Assembly (NCBI RefSeq): GCF_015354315.1
Contig: NZ_JADKYY010000010.1
Location: 1 to 64,000, forward strand
DNA: 64,000 nt
Direction: 5' to 3'
From: Planobacterium oryzisoli
Lineage (GTDB): Bacteria > Bacteroidota > Bacteroidia > Flavobacteriales > Weeksellaceae
Made by a program: the position numbers and the translations under genes. Below the pieces are notes generated by a model. That model saw nothing but the letters and a program-made list of their open reading frames with translations, had not been told where the DNA came from and made no database searches. Below, in pieces: positions 1 through 8,716 of this stretch (the first letter of the stretch is position 1; each line of letters begins with the position of its first letter).

Positions 1-3
1 GTG

Positions 4-77
4 TGAGCGCGAAAGGATTCGAACCTTTGACCGTCTGCTTAGAAGGCAGATGCTCTATCCAGCTGAGCTACGCACCC
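4..77 (-). tRNA. tRNA-Arg (anticodon TCT)
   Basis: Read on the minus strand, this 74-base stretch folds as a cloverleaf. The seven-base acceptor arms pair with two G-U pairs, the D arm and the TTCGAAT T-loop are standard, and the anticodon loop reads TTCTAAG, so the anticodon is TCT. No CCA is encoded. It is the last of three tRNAs read in the same direction, probably one transcript starting near position 320. Confidence 0.95.
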
Positions 78-109
78 TAAATAGCTGTTCCACCTTTGTG
101 GTAAAAATG

Positions 110-184
110 TCGGGGTGGCAGGATTCGAACCTGCGACCTCCTGGTCCCAAACCAGGCGCGATGACCGGACTACGCTACACCCCG
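110..184 (-). tRNA. tRNA-Pro (anticodon TGG)
   Basis: The minus strand gives a complete cloverleaf with a perfect CGGGGTG/CACCCCG acceptor stem. The anticodon stem is CCTGG/CCAGG around loop TTTGGGA, so the anticodon is TGG. The T-loop TTCGAAT is present and CCA is not encoded. It is the middle gene of the three-tRNA cluster. Confidence 0.95.
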
Positions 185-198
185 AAGATACTTGGTTG

Positions 199-283
199 CG
201 GAGGGTGTGGGATTCGAACCCACGCGACGCTTGCGCGCCGACAGTTTAGCAAACTGCTCCGTTAACCACTCCGGCAACCCTCC
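199..283 (-). tRNA. tRNA-Ser (anticodon GCT)
   Basis: At 85 bases it has the long variable arm expected of a class II tRNA. The acceptor stem is GGAGGGT/ACCCTCC with discriminator G, as is usual for serine. The anticodon stem CAGTT/AACTG encloses TGCTAAA, giving GCT. It lies first in the minus-strand tRNA cluster, directly downstream of a good promoter. Confidence 0.95.
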
Positions 284-325
284 TTGCAAATTTTTATAAG
301 ACCTGCTTTTCTCTAATTGCGAGTG

Positions 326-356
326 CAAATATAGTACGGATTTAGATATTAACCAA
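326..356 (-). promoter_or_regulatory. Bacteroidota-type promoter of the tRNA cluster
   Basis: On the minus strand a TTG (354-356) is followed after 20 bases by TATATTTG (326-333). This fits the TTG-N17-23-TAnnTTTG pattern of Bacteroidota primary sigma factor promoters. Transcription would start about 40 bases before tRNA-Ser. Confidence 0.75.
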
Positions 357-379
357 ACAAATTAGCCTAATTTTTTTTG

Positions 380-387
380 TATTTTTG
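380..387 (+). promoter_or_regulatory. -7 element of the amidase gene
   Basis: TATTTTTG matches TAnnTTTG exactly and ends 29 bases before the amidase start codon. I see no well-spaced upstream TTG. It lies back to back with the tRNA promoter on the other strand. Confidence 0.55.
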
Positions 388-416
388 AAAGTATATAAAC
401 CCCGAAAAAACTGCTT

Positions 417-1451
417 ATGCGTAATACATTATCTCTCATTGCTTTATCAGTATTTGCTGTGTCTTGCAGCACACAGAAAACCTCTGCCACCCCACAGAAA
501 CCTCCGATTCAGGTCGAGGAAAAAAAAGAAACCGCAGTAAAAGCTGAACCAGTGCCTGGCAAAATAGTTAAGCCGCAAATACAGCACCAGGGTGATTTAG
601 ATTTTTTCAAAATTAACATTGCCGATGCTGCAAAGAACGACAACACGATTAGTCATGGTTCCATAGTATCTGCAAAAGCAGCAGGCTATAAAATTAGCAA
701 AGAATATTTTCCTGCTGTTGGACAGAATTTTCGACAGAGGTATATTATTTTGCATTACACTGCATTGGATCACGATAAATCGGTGCGAGTGCTTACTGAG
801 CAAAGTGTTAGTTCACACTATCTAATTGGTGATCAAAACGATAAAATCATTCATCAACTAGTAGATGAGAATAAAAGAGCTTACCATTCAGGTTTAAGTC
901 ATTGGAGAGGTGTGGAGAATCTTAATGACAGTTCAGTCGGAATTGAAATTGTAAATACAGGCTTCACCAATGGAGCTACCGGACAGCGCGAGTTTTACCC
1001 TTATCCCGAATGGCAATTCAGAAAAGTGGGTGCGCTTGTAAAGGATCTTGTAGACAGGTACATGATTTTGCCCGAGAATGTGCTTGGACATTCGGATGTG
1101 GCGCCAACAAGAAAACAAGATCCAGGTCCATTATTTCCATGGAAAAGGCTTTATGAGGAATATGGAGTGGGCATGTGGTACGACCAGCAAGTCATGGAAT
1201 CCTACATGAATCAGATGGATGCTGAAAATTTTTACATGCAGTCGACAGATCCTACATTTATCTTCAAATACCAAACTATGCTCAAGCAGTTTGGCTATGG
1301 TCTAAACCCTTCCGGATCCGAAGATTCAGACACAAAAAAAACGATTGAGGCATTTCAATACCGATTTAGGCCTGAAAAAGCAACTGGCTCAATGGATGTG
1401 GAAACGTACGCCATCTTACAGGCACTATTGGATAAGTATCCAGGTAAATAA
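417..1451 (+). CDS. N-acetylmuramoyl-L-alanine amidase, lipoprotein (Amidase_2 type)
   Basis: Cleaves the amide bond between N-acetylmuramic acid and L-alanine in peptidoglycan, probably for wall turnover in the periplasm. The signal peptide ends in a lipobox (AVSC, Cys17), so the protein should be membrane-anchored. A linker of about 80 residues precedes the Amidase_2/PGRP-like domain at about 105-250. Likely zinc ligands are H113 (ILHYTA), H225 (GHSDVAP) and D235. Residues about 280-340 look like a peptidoglycan-binding helical domain. The order lipoprotein, Amidase_2, binding domain resembles E. coli AmiD. It appears monocistronic, with a -7 element just upstream. The family call is secure; anchoring and the C-terminal domain are inferred. 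Confidence 0.88.
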   Translation: MRNTLSLIALSVFAVSCSTQKTSATPQKPPIQVEEKKETAVKAEPVPGKIVKPQIQHQGDLDFFKINIADAAKNDNTISHGSIVSAKAAGYKISKEYFPAVGQNFRQRYIILHYTALDHDKSVRVLTEQSVSSHYLIGDQNDKIIHQLVDENKRAYHSGLSHWRGVENLNDSSVGIEIVNTGFTNGATGQREFYPYPEWQFRKVGALVKDLVDRYMILPENVLGHSDVAPTRKQDPGPLFPWKRLYEEYGVGMWYDQQVMESYMNQMDAENFYMQSTDPTFIFKYQTMLKQFGYGLNPSGSEDSDTKKTIEAFQYRFRPEKATGSMDVETYAILQALLDKYPGK

Positions 1452-1524
1452 GGTTTAAGCATACGTTGCTTATAGGGTTTGCTAATGACCTAAAATGGTG
1501 TAACTTTCCATGAAATTTTTTCTA

Positions 1525-2922
1525 ATGAACAACTTCAGAAAAGAATCCGACTTACTGGGTGAACTACAGGTGCCTGAGGGTGCCTATTATGGGGTTCAGA
1601 CCCAGAGAGCTATCGAAAATTTCAAAATATCAGGCCAAACTCTATCCTCTTATCCGGAATTTATTAGGGCACTAGGATTGGTGAAGAAGGCAGCGGTAAA
1701 AACCAATTATGAATTAGGACTGCTACCTGAAAAACTGTATCAGGCAATCTCGCAGGCCTGTGACAAAGTCATTTCCGGAGATTATGATGCTGAATTTCCC
1801 ATTGATATGATTCAGGGTGGTGCTGGGACGTCTGTAAATATGAATGCAAATGAGGTGATTGCAAATATTGCATTAGAATTATTGGGGCACCCAAAAGGGG
1901 ATTACCAACACTGCTCTCCTAATGATCATGTAAATCTTTCGCAATCTACTAATGATGCATATCCTACAGCAATCAAGCTAGCTCTCCTACAGCTTAACGA
2001 AAAACTCGCTAAAAAACTAGCTTTTGCAGTTGACTCTTTTCGAGAGAAAGGAAAAGAGTTCGCAGATGTCATAAAGATGGGTCGGACACAGTTGCAAGAT
2101 GCCGTGCCTATGACCTTAGGTCAGGAATTTGAAGCCTTTGCCGCTACACTCGAGGAAGATATCTCAAAACTCAATAATAATGCCGGGCTTTTTGTAGAGG
2201 TTAATATGGGAGCTACAGCAATTGGTACGGGACTTAATGCTCCGGTAGGTTATGCCGTTTTATGTGCAAGAAATTTGGCGCAAATTTCAGGATATCCGAT
2301 TGTTTCAGCCCCGAATTTAGTGGAAGCTACACCAGACACGGGTTCTTATGTTATTTATTCATCTGCGATGAAACGCCTTGCAGTCAAACTTTCGAAAATT
2401 TGTAATGATCTTAGGCTTCTTTCCTCGGGTCCGAGAGCGGGTTTTTTTGAAATCAACCTGCCAGCAATGCAACCAGGATCTTCTATAATGCCTGGGAAAG
2501 TGAACCCTGTTATACCAGAAGTAGTCAACCAAGTATGTTATAAAGTAATTGGCAACGATCTTACTGTTACATTCGCGGCCGAAGCGGGACAATTACAGCT
2601 AAATGTCATGGAACCTGTTCTTTCTCATTGCATATTTGAGAATATAGAATTTCTTTGTAATGCATTGGATACTTTACGGGAGAAATGTGTGGTAGGTATC
2701 ACTGCGAACAGAGAGGTGTGCCTTGCCATGGTCCGCAACAGTATCGGAATAGTCACTGCACTTAATCCTTATATCGGATATAAGAATTCTACACAAATTG
2801 CCAAGACCGCTCTAGAGACTGGTCGCAGCGTGTATGATTTGGTCATTGAGCAAAAACTCATGTCCCAGGAGGAATTAGATTATGTTCTTGATCCTAAAAA
2901 TATGTTAAAACCGCATAATTAG
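1525..2922 (+). CDS. aspA: Aspartate ammonia-lyase
   Basis: Converts L-aspartate reversibly to fumarate and ammonia in the cytoplasm. The 465 residues are the normal length for the fumarase/aspartase superfamily, and the signature GSSIMPGKVNP lies at about 318-328. The order of conserved blocks (GAGTSVNMNANEV, SPNDHVNLSQSTND, GRTQLQDAVPMT) fits aspartase better than class II fumarase. An ATG fifteen bases upstream (1510) is also in frame; I prefer 1525 because family members begin close to the FRKESDLLGE block. It is followed after three bases by a glycosyltransferase gene, so the four genes to 6535 are probably co-transcribed, although aspartase has no obvious link to glycan synthesis. Confidence 0.93.
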   Translation: MNNFRKESDLLGELQVPEGAYYGVQTQRAIENFKISGQTLSSYPEFIRALGLVKKAAVKTNYELGLLPEKLYQAISQACDKVISGDYDAEFPIDMIQGGAGTSVNMNANEVIANIALELLGHPKGDYQHCSPNDHVNLSQSTNDAYPTAIKLALLQLNEKLAKKLAFAVDSFREKGKEFADVIKMGRTQLQDAVPMTLGQEFEAFAATLEEDISKLNNNAGLFVEVNMGATAIGTGLNAPVGYAVLCARNLAQISGYPIVSAPNLVEATPDTGSYVIYSSAMKRLAVKLSKICNDLRLLSSGPRAGFFEINLPAMQPGSSIMPGKVNPVIPEVVNQVCYKVIGNDLTVTFAAEAGQLQLNVMEPVLSHCIFENIEFLCNALDTLREKCVVGITANREVCLAMVRNSIGIVTALNPYIGYKNSTQIAKTALETGRSVYDLVIEQKLMSQEELDYVLDPKNMLKPHN

Positions 2923-2925
2923 ACT

Positions 2926-3828
2926 TTGAAGTTCCTAATAGTCATTCCTGTACATAATGAACAGGATTTTATTTCCTATTGCTTAGAATCACTCGCAAAG
3001 CAAACCTTTGCAGATTATAAGATTGTGGTGGTTAATGACGGTTCCACAGATGCTACAAAGAAAGTGGTGAATGAGACATTCGAAAAGTATTCCTTAGAGG
3101 GAGTTTGTATAAATCTTCCCCCTTCCAGTCACAGTCCTGGAGCTAAGGTAGTACATGCCTTTAATGTTGGATTAAAGTGGGCAGAAGAGAAGGCTATTGT
3201 ATTTGACATACTATGTAAGTTTGATGCAGATATTGTCTTTCCTTCCAATTATCTAGAGCAAGTACGAGAAATCTATGATCGTGACCGTGCGGTGGGGATG
3301 GTCTCAGGAGTAGTTTATATTCAAGGTAAAGCTTCGTCCGATATGGATTATTTGGATTTTTCTACTAATACTTCTGACTGGGTTTTTGAAAATCTTTCCA
3401 GCCGAAAGCATGTACGGGGCCCAATAAAATCATATAGAAAAAGCTGCTTTTACTCCATGCAAGGTCTACGGCCAGTATTAGGTTGGGATAATATCGACGT
3501 GATGCTCGCCCAGTTTCATGGCTGGCAGGTTCGTACAATCCCTTCACTTTGGGTAAAGCATTTAAGACCTACTGCTAATCGCTACAATAAAAAGAAAGCT
3601 AGGAAGTTAGGGGAGTACTACTACAATATCGGATTGAGCTTTCCTTTGGCATTCATAGCTGCACTTAAAGCCAGTTATCTAGATAAGTCTCCATTCCTTC
3701 TTCTAATTACACTATTTTCTTTTCTGCGTAAATCTTCTTCGCCACGTATATTAAATGCTCAAGAAATAAAGTTTGTAAGAAAACTACGCTGGAATCAGTT
3801 TTTCACAACATTAAAAAAGAGTTTATGA
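2926..3828 (+). CDS. Family 2 glycosyltransferase
   Basis: Predicted to transfer a sugar from a nucleotide donor to an acceptor at the inner face of the membrane. The GT-A fold motifs are visible: PVHNEQ near residue 8, VNDGSTD near 36, and a DAD metal-binding motif at about 100-102. Residues about 235-265 are hydrophobic and could lie on or in the membrane. The start is TTG, three bases after the aspA stop, and the reading begins directly with the first GT2 strand, which supports it. The end overlaps the next gene by four bases (ATGA). Donor and product cannot be told from sequence. Confidence 0.82.
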   Translation: MKFLIVIPVHNEQDFISYCLESLAKQTFADYKIVVVNDGSTDATKKVVNETFEKYSLEGVCINLPPSSHSPGAKVVHAFNVGLKWAEEKAIVFDILCKFDADIVFPSNYLEQVREIYDRDRAVGMVSGVVYIQGKASSDMDYLDFSTNTSDWVFENLSSRKHVRGPIKSYRKSCFYSMQGLRPVLGWDNIDVMLAQFHGWQVRTIPSLWVKHLRPTANRYNKKKARKLGEYYYNIGLSFPLAFIAALKASYLDKSPFLLLITLFSFLRKSSSPRILNAQEIKFVRKLRWNQFFTTLKKSL

Positions 3829-5459
3829 AACGAATTTTAATCCTGCTTACTCTATTGCTATTGACAAGTTGTGGGTTGCAGAAATCACCGGTAGATTTTA
3901 TTGTTTATAATGCAACTATTTATACCGTAGATTCCACATTTTCCACCGCCGAAGCTATGGCTATTAAACGGGGTAGAATAGTACGTACAGGATCTAATGA
4001 GCAGATTCGTGGGGCGTTTAAAGCGGACAGCATATATAATGCACAAAACAGAACTATCTTTCCAGGATTCATTGACGCACATGCCCATTTTTATGGGTAT
4101 GGTACTAATTTGCAGTCGGCGGATTTAAAAGGATTGAAATCATGGGAGGCGACACTAGAAGTCTTAAAGAAATTTGGCAGTAGAAATACAGATGGATGGC
4201 TCATTGGCAGAGGTTGGGATCAAAATCTCTGGATTGATAAAGAATTTCCCAACAAAGAACAATTAGACATACTCTTTCCTGAACGGCCGGTTTATATTAC
4301 TCGTGTAGACGGTCATGCTGCTCTTGTAAACCAAAAAGCACTTGACCTTGCAGGAATCTCTCAGCAGACCTCTGTACAGGGTGGCACGGTGGGAGTAATT
4401 AATGGAGTGCTCTCGGGTATTTTGATCGACAATGCAATGGGTTTGGTCGAATCTAAGATTCCAGCCGCTGACAGGTCACAAATGGAAAGAATTCTTCGAG
4501 ATGCCGAAAAATACAGTATTCGGGAAGGGCTCACCAGTGTGGTGGATGCAGGACTGGACTATCCTATTGTGGAAGTGATTCAGGGTATGCATGAAAAAGG
4601 AGACCTTAAGATTAGGCTTAATGTAATGCTATCTGATAATATGCGCAACGTCGAATGGCTCTCTGAAAAGGGAATAATTAAAACCGACCGTCTGCAGGTG
4701 CGAGGTTTTAAATTTTATGGAGACGGTGCATTAGGCTCTAGGGGTGCGTGCCTATTGCGTCCTTATAGCGACAAACCAGAAGAATCGGGATTCTTACTTT
4801 CAGATATTGTCCATTTTGAAAAAATGGCAAAGCTTTTAAGTGAGAGGGGTTTTCAGATGAACACGCATGCAATTGGAGATTCTACCAATCGGGCTATCCT
4901 AGAGGTGTATGCCAACGTACTGAAAGGGAAAAATGATTTGCGATGGAGGATTGAACATGCCCAGGTGGTGGAGCCCTCAGACATTCGTTACTTCAAAGAG
5001 TACTCTATAATTCCATCCGTACAACCCACTCATGCAACATCAGACATGTATTGGGCAGAAGATCGTCTGGGGCCTGAAAGAATTAAGAATGCATATGCAT
5101 ATAAAAACCTCCTTGATCAGAATGGTTTAATTGCACTTGGAACGGATTTTCCAGTGGAGGAAATCAGCCCCTTAAGAACCTATTATGCTGCCGTTGTACG
5201 AAAAGACGCAAAGGGCTATCCGCAAGAAGGATTTCAGTCCGAAAATGCACTTTCGCGTGAACAAGCAATCAGAGGTATGACTATATGGGCTGCATTTGCT
5301 AGCTTTGAAGAGAATGAAAAGGGCAGCTTGGAAAAAGGTAAGTTAGCAGATTTTATCATTTTGGATAATGATATTTTCACTCAGGAGCAGTCGTCTATTC
5401 TTAATACCAGAATTTTGCGCACGTATATTGGGGGGCAACGCGTCCACTCTATTGAATAA
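3825..5459 (+). CDS. Amidohydrolase lipoprotein, YtcJ-like
   Basis: A metal-dependent hydrolase of the amidohydrolase superfamily, subgroup YtcJ/Amidohydro_3. The signal peptide ends in LLTSC with Cys16 as lipid anchor, so it acts outside the cytoplasm. Catalytic features: the HAH motif (H86, H88), later single histidines in NTHAIGD and EHAQVV, and the late aspartate in GTDFPVE. At 544 residues it is a typical length. The substrate is unknown; relatives hydrolyse cyclic amides or amides. Translation is coupled to both neighbours, with a four-base overlap upstream and a TAATG junction downstream, so it shares an operon with two glycosyltransferase-like genes. Confidence 0.83.
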   Translation: MKRILILLTLLLLTSCGLQKSPVDFIVYNATIYTVDSTFSTAEAMAIKRGRIVRTGSNEQIRGAFKADSIYNAQNRTIFPGFIDAHAHFYGYGTNLQSADLKGLKSWEATLEVLKKFGSRNTDGWLIGRGWDQNLWIDKEFPNKEQLDILFPERPVYITRVDGHAALVNQKALDLAGISQQTSVQGGTVGVINGVLSGILIDNAMGLVESKIPAADRSQMERILRDAEKYSIREGLTSVVDAGLDYPIVEVIQGMHEKGDLKIRLNVMLSDNMRNVEWLSEKGIIKTDRLQVRGFKFYGDGALGSRGACLLRPYSDKPEESGFLLSDIVHFEKMAKLLSERGFQMNTHAIGDSTNRAILEVYANVLKGKNDLRWRIEHAQVVEPSDIRYFKEYSIIPSVQPTHATSDMYWAEDRLGPERIKNAYAYKNLLDQNGLIALGTDFPVEEISPLRTYYAAVVRKDAKGYPQEGFQSENALSREQAIRGMTIWAAFASFEENEKGSLEKGKLADFIILDNDIFTQEQSSILNTRILRTYIGGQRVHSIE

Positions 5460-6535
5460 TGAAAAGAAAACTCACATATATTGAACTAGATACGCACGCG
5501 GAGATTTCTTTGAGTTTTTATGAACTATCGCAACATTTTGAAAAGATAGATGTTACATTTTTCCTCTCCGAGAAAATTCTTCGACAGCTGAACATCTACG
5601 ATAACCACTCAAATTTGTTAGTTTCTGAACCTAGAATTGTTAAATCACAATTATCTGCTTCTCATCACGATATGATCGTTTTAGGCACCGTACATCGCTA
5701 TTTTAATGTTTTCAATTCTATTGCAAAAGATTATTCGACTGTTGCTTTAGTGCACAACCGTAACTTCTTCGAGGCAGGCCGTTGGAAATTGTTTACAAGG
5801 GTAGTAAGTAAGGATGCAGTATATCGTATAAAATTGCTTCTGCTAGAGGGTTTACTATGTCTTCCAAGTGTAAGGAAGAACCTGCGAGCGCTTTATGTCC
5901 TGGATAAAACGTTACACCAACCTTCTTCTGGATACCACTTGTTGCCACTCCAATACAAGATGTTTGACGATGAAAGTGGTACAAATGACGAATTTACAAT
6001 AGTGGTGCCAGGCGAAGTTTCTCAAAAAAGACGAGATTATATAGGGTTATTTGAGCAAATTTCTGCTTTTGCAAAAGAGCTTCAAACAAATGGCAACTTT
6101 TTGTGGGATGGGAAAATATATTTCCGCCTGCAATTGGTACTTCTGGGAAGAAAGGATCCCAAACAACAAATACAAGGTTTTGAATTATTGGAAAAACAAA
6201 TTCCAATTATCACTTTTGAAGAAAAAGTCCCTCAAGAGACGTTTAACCATTGGATGAAACGCTCCCATATACTTTGGAGTCCCATACAACATCGAACCAC
6301 TTTCTTTAGTATTACCGAATGGTATGGAAGTACAAAAGTAAGTGGAAATATAGGAGATGCAATAAAGTATGGGAAGCGGGCAGTTTTTACGCTTCTAAAT
6401 ATAAATTCCACTGACCGTCTTATTTCAGAATTACTATTTGAGCAATCGAAAAGTTACGATAAACAGGAATATGAAAAGTCAAAGGTGGCAAGTGAATTGG
6501 AAAATGTTCTTCTGCAGTTTGCAAGAAGTCTGTAG
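5459..6535 (+). CDS. Unrecognised protein, glycosyltransferase-like (GT-B?)
   Basis: I do not recognise this 358-residue family. It has no signal peptide or membrane span. The N-terminal half alternates beta strands and helices, and the C-terminal half contains a stretch resembling the donor-binding part of GT-B glycosyltransferases: ITFEEKVPQETFNHWMKRSH near 250-270, then a loop ending in GNIGDAIKYGKRAVF. Similar layouts occur in the last Rossmann domain of GT4-like enzymes. The start overlaps the stop of the amidohydrolase gene by one base. Its place as last gene after a GT2 suggests a role in the same glycan pathway. Function is an inference from fold impression and context only. Confidence 0.45.
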   Translation: MKRKLTYIELDTHAEISLSFYELSQHFEKIDVTFFLSEKILRQLNIYDNHSNLLVSEPRIVKSQLSASHHDMIVLGTVHRYFNVFNSIAKDYSTVALVHNRNFFEAGRWKLFTRVVSKDAVYRIKLLLLEGLLCLPSVRKNLRALYVLDKTLHQPSSGYHLLPLQYKMFDDESGTNDEFTIVVPGEVSQKRRDYIGLFEQISAFAKELQTNGNFLWDGKIYFRLQLVLLGRKDPKQQIQGFELLEKQIPIITFEEKVPQETFNHWMKRSHILWSPIQHRTTFFSITEWYGSTKVSGNIGDAIKYGKRAVFTLLNINSTDRLISELLFEQSKSYDKQEYEKSKVASELENVLLQFARSL

Positions 6536-6605
6536 CTATTTATAATATTCCCATATTAAAGAATGATGGTATATTTTATGAAATAATACTCATAAATATA
6601 CTTTT

Positions 6606-7058
6606 ATGAAAACTAAATTATTTTCTATAACTCTATTTATAATACTTTCTCTGCCTTTAGTAGCAAGTCCTATAAGTACGCCAGGGACAACCGTGGTTAA
6701 TGCAGAATTTTTATTTCAGTTTAAATCTGATTTTCCGACCGCTACTTTTAAGGAAGTGGAATTTAAAGATGGTCACTATAAAGTTTATTTTATCTCCAAT
6801 AACGGTAAACCGTCCTATGCACTTTACAGTAGAGACAAAGAATTGGTGGAAACTTATTTTGGTATAAGCGAAAATGATTTACCTCTAATTTCCAAATCTC
6901 ATATTAATACCAAGTATCCAGCCCATCCAATTGAAGCAACTTATTTGGTTACTAGTCCAAACCGCCCTGCCCGCTACATTGTAAAGTTGAAAAACACCGA
7001 GGATGTTATGTATAGTGGGGAAGGATACTTTCTTAGATATATTAAAGATCTCATTTAA
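6606..7058 (+). CDS. Small exported protein, PepSY-like
   Basis: 150 residues with a clear N-terminal signal peptide cut near residue 20, so periplasmic or secreted. The mature part has a pattern FKSDFPTATFKEVEFKDGHY followed by a YKVYF strand, which recalls the single-domain PepSY-like proteins common in Bacteroidota. I see no catalytic motif. It is probably transcribed alone. Its last eight bases overlap, tail to tail, the end of the flippase gene on the other strand. The family name is tentative. Confidence 0.55.
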   Translation: MKTKLFSITLFIILSLPLVASPISTPGTTVVNAEFLFQFKSDFPTATFKEVEFKDGHYKVYFISNNGKPSYALYSRDKELVETYFGISENDLPLISKSHINTKYPAHPIEATYLVTSPNRPARYIVKLKNTEDVMYSGEGYFLRYIKDLI

Positions 7059-8526
7059 AAAGACTTTTAACAAAACTAAGGGTAAGGTATCTCTCAATAT
7101 CAATTATTCTCATATAGTGATTACCTATTCCTATAATGATTATAACCACAAGAGGTTTATAAAATAAATTGATCCACGCCTGCGTGCTTTCTGGCAATAG
7201 GATAGATACTGTTATACCTAGGGTACAAACGACAGACGCATATACCATTTCTATAGTAAAAGGAAAAACTTTAAACTTCAAATAGTTAAAGGCAAGTTTA
7301 ACGATATTAAAAAGTGTCAACGAAATAGTTGTAGCAGTTGCTATTCCATAAAGTCCCCAGGTGGTGTAGGTTAAGAAGAAATAATTTAATAGGATGGTTG
7401 TTATTGCTAAAAATAACATTACTACAATTGTAAAGCGATAATATTTACTTAAAGAAATAATATGACCATTAAAACCGGTAGCCAAGTCGAAAATCATAGC
7501 AGAGCCTAGAATCCAAATGACTGGACTTGCGATTTTAAGTTGATCGCCGTTTTTTATATAATCCGTTAAATACGGAAAACCTACAAGGATGCAACTAAAT
7601 AAAATAGCACCTACGAAAAATAGCGAGAGGCTCGTTTTTTTATGAAGCTTATCCAGATCCCTTAGATTATCCTCAGTAATACATTTATTAATTAGTGGTG
7701 CAGAAATGTTGAATAAACCCATTTGAGGAATCATAACAAAAGAGAGAACCGAAAGCATAATGCTATAAATTCCATTTTCCTCGAAAGATAAAAATTCCCC
7801 AATCATAAATTTGTCTACACGGAAGGCAATATAATTTCCAATATTTCCTAAAAAACCAAATAAACTATAAGTAATGACCGTAGCATAGAGACGGTTCTTT
7901 TTTATGTACTCCAAACTAAAATCCCATTTGATCTTTTCGAGACGGTTTGTATAGAAAAAGTATCCTCCAAGAGCTAAAGCAAATACTACTAGGAACAGTA
8001 CATAGGACCACTGCTGAGTATATCCAAGAAAGACGAAAAGGGAAAAAGCAGATAGATTGGCTATTTTAGGAAAAAGGTTTTCGAAGATATTAGATACGGC
8101 GATTCTTTTGAAGTTGCTAATGTATTTATTAAAAACAGCAGAGAGTGCCAATATAAATATCAGAGGCAGCACTATCTCTTTCATCTGATACAACTGCGAG
8201 AGTCTGTATTGTGGAAAAAAATGAAAAAACAGATAAAAAAGAACAAGAAATACAATAAAATTTAGACCTACTGCTAGTAAAGATAACGACAAGAAATTAT
8301 GTGTCTTTCCGGCAGCTTGCGCTTGAGGGTAGAACTTCACATTTGAAAACGAAATGCCAAATACGACAATTGGCAGTAACATTTCCGCAGAAGGTAAGAT
8401 ATACTGTAGCTTTCCATAAAAAGCCATATCATAAGGGAAAATAAAAATCGCCGAGAAAGTACCCAGGAAAAAACCAAGATATCCAATGATGGAATATTTT
8501 ATACCCTGTCTTGCAATGATACTCAT
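7051..8526 (-). CDS. Polysaccharide flippase (MOP superfamily, Wzx-like)
   Basis: A polytopic membrane protein of 491 residues with about 12-14 hydrophobic segments spread over the whole length, as in the Wzx/RfbX branch of the MOP exporter superfamily. Such proteins move undecaprenyl-linked sugar repeats across the inner membrane. Features: a glycine-rich first membrane segment (GIKYSIIGYLGFFLGTFSAI), a conserved YSLFGFLGNIGNYIAFRVDKFMIG block in the middle, and no soluble domain. It converges on the 0.4-7 kb gene group, which contains a GT2, so the region may be a small glycan locus. A -7 element lies about 90 bases upstream. Confidence 0.82.
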   Translation of the reverse strand: MSIIARQGIKYSIIGYLGFFLGTFSAIFIFPYDMAFYGKLQYILPSAEMLLPIVVFGISFSNVKFYPQAQAAGKTHNFLSLSLLAVGLNFIVFLVLFYLFFHFFPQYRLSQLYQMKEIVLPLIFILALSAVFNKYISNFKRIAVSNIFENLFPKIANLSAFSLFVFLGYTQQWSYVLFLVVFALALGGYFFYTNRLEKIKWDFSLEYIKKNRLYATVITYSLFGFLGNIGNYIAFRVDKFMIGEFLSFEENGIYSIMLSVLSFVMIPQMGLFNISAPLINKCITEDNLRDLDKLHKKTSLSLFFVGAILFSCILVGFPYLTDYIKNGDQLKIASPVIWILGSAMIFDLATGFNGHIISLSKYYRFTIVVMLFLAITTILLNYFFLTYTTWGLYGIATATTISLTLFNIVKLAFNYLKFKVFPFTIEMVYASVVCTLGITVSILLPESTQAWINLFYKPLVVIIIIGIGNHYMRIIDIERYLTLSFVKSLFK

Positions 8527-8612
8527 ACGTACTGCTTTATACTACAACATTATAAACCTTTAAATTCGCAAAAAGGCAGAAAAAAAATCCTTTTTGATGT
8601 TACGGCAAGCTG

Positions 8613-8620
8613 CAAATATA
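8613..8620 (-). promoter_or_regulatory. -7 element of the flippase gene
   Basis: TATATTTG on the minus strand matches TAnnTTTG. It lies 87 bases before the flippase start codon, leaving a leader of about 80 bases. No well-spaced TTG is visible. Confidence 0.5.
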
Positions 8621-8716
8621 GTGTTTTTGTTAAAATGTGTTAATTACTTCATAGGCACCTTCTATTTGTTTCGGCAACGAAGTATTGTTTTGTACCTTTA
8701 AGCCCAAAGATTCTCT

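Noticed and set aside
50-265. 71-codon open frame on the plus strand across the tRNA cluster
   Set aside because: It lies antisense to three clear tRNA genes; its codons are just the complement of tRNA sequence.
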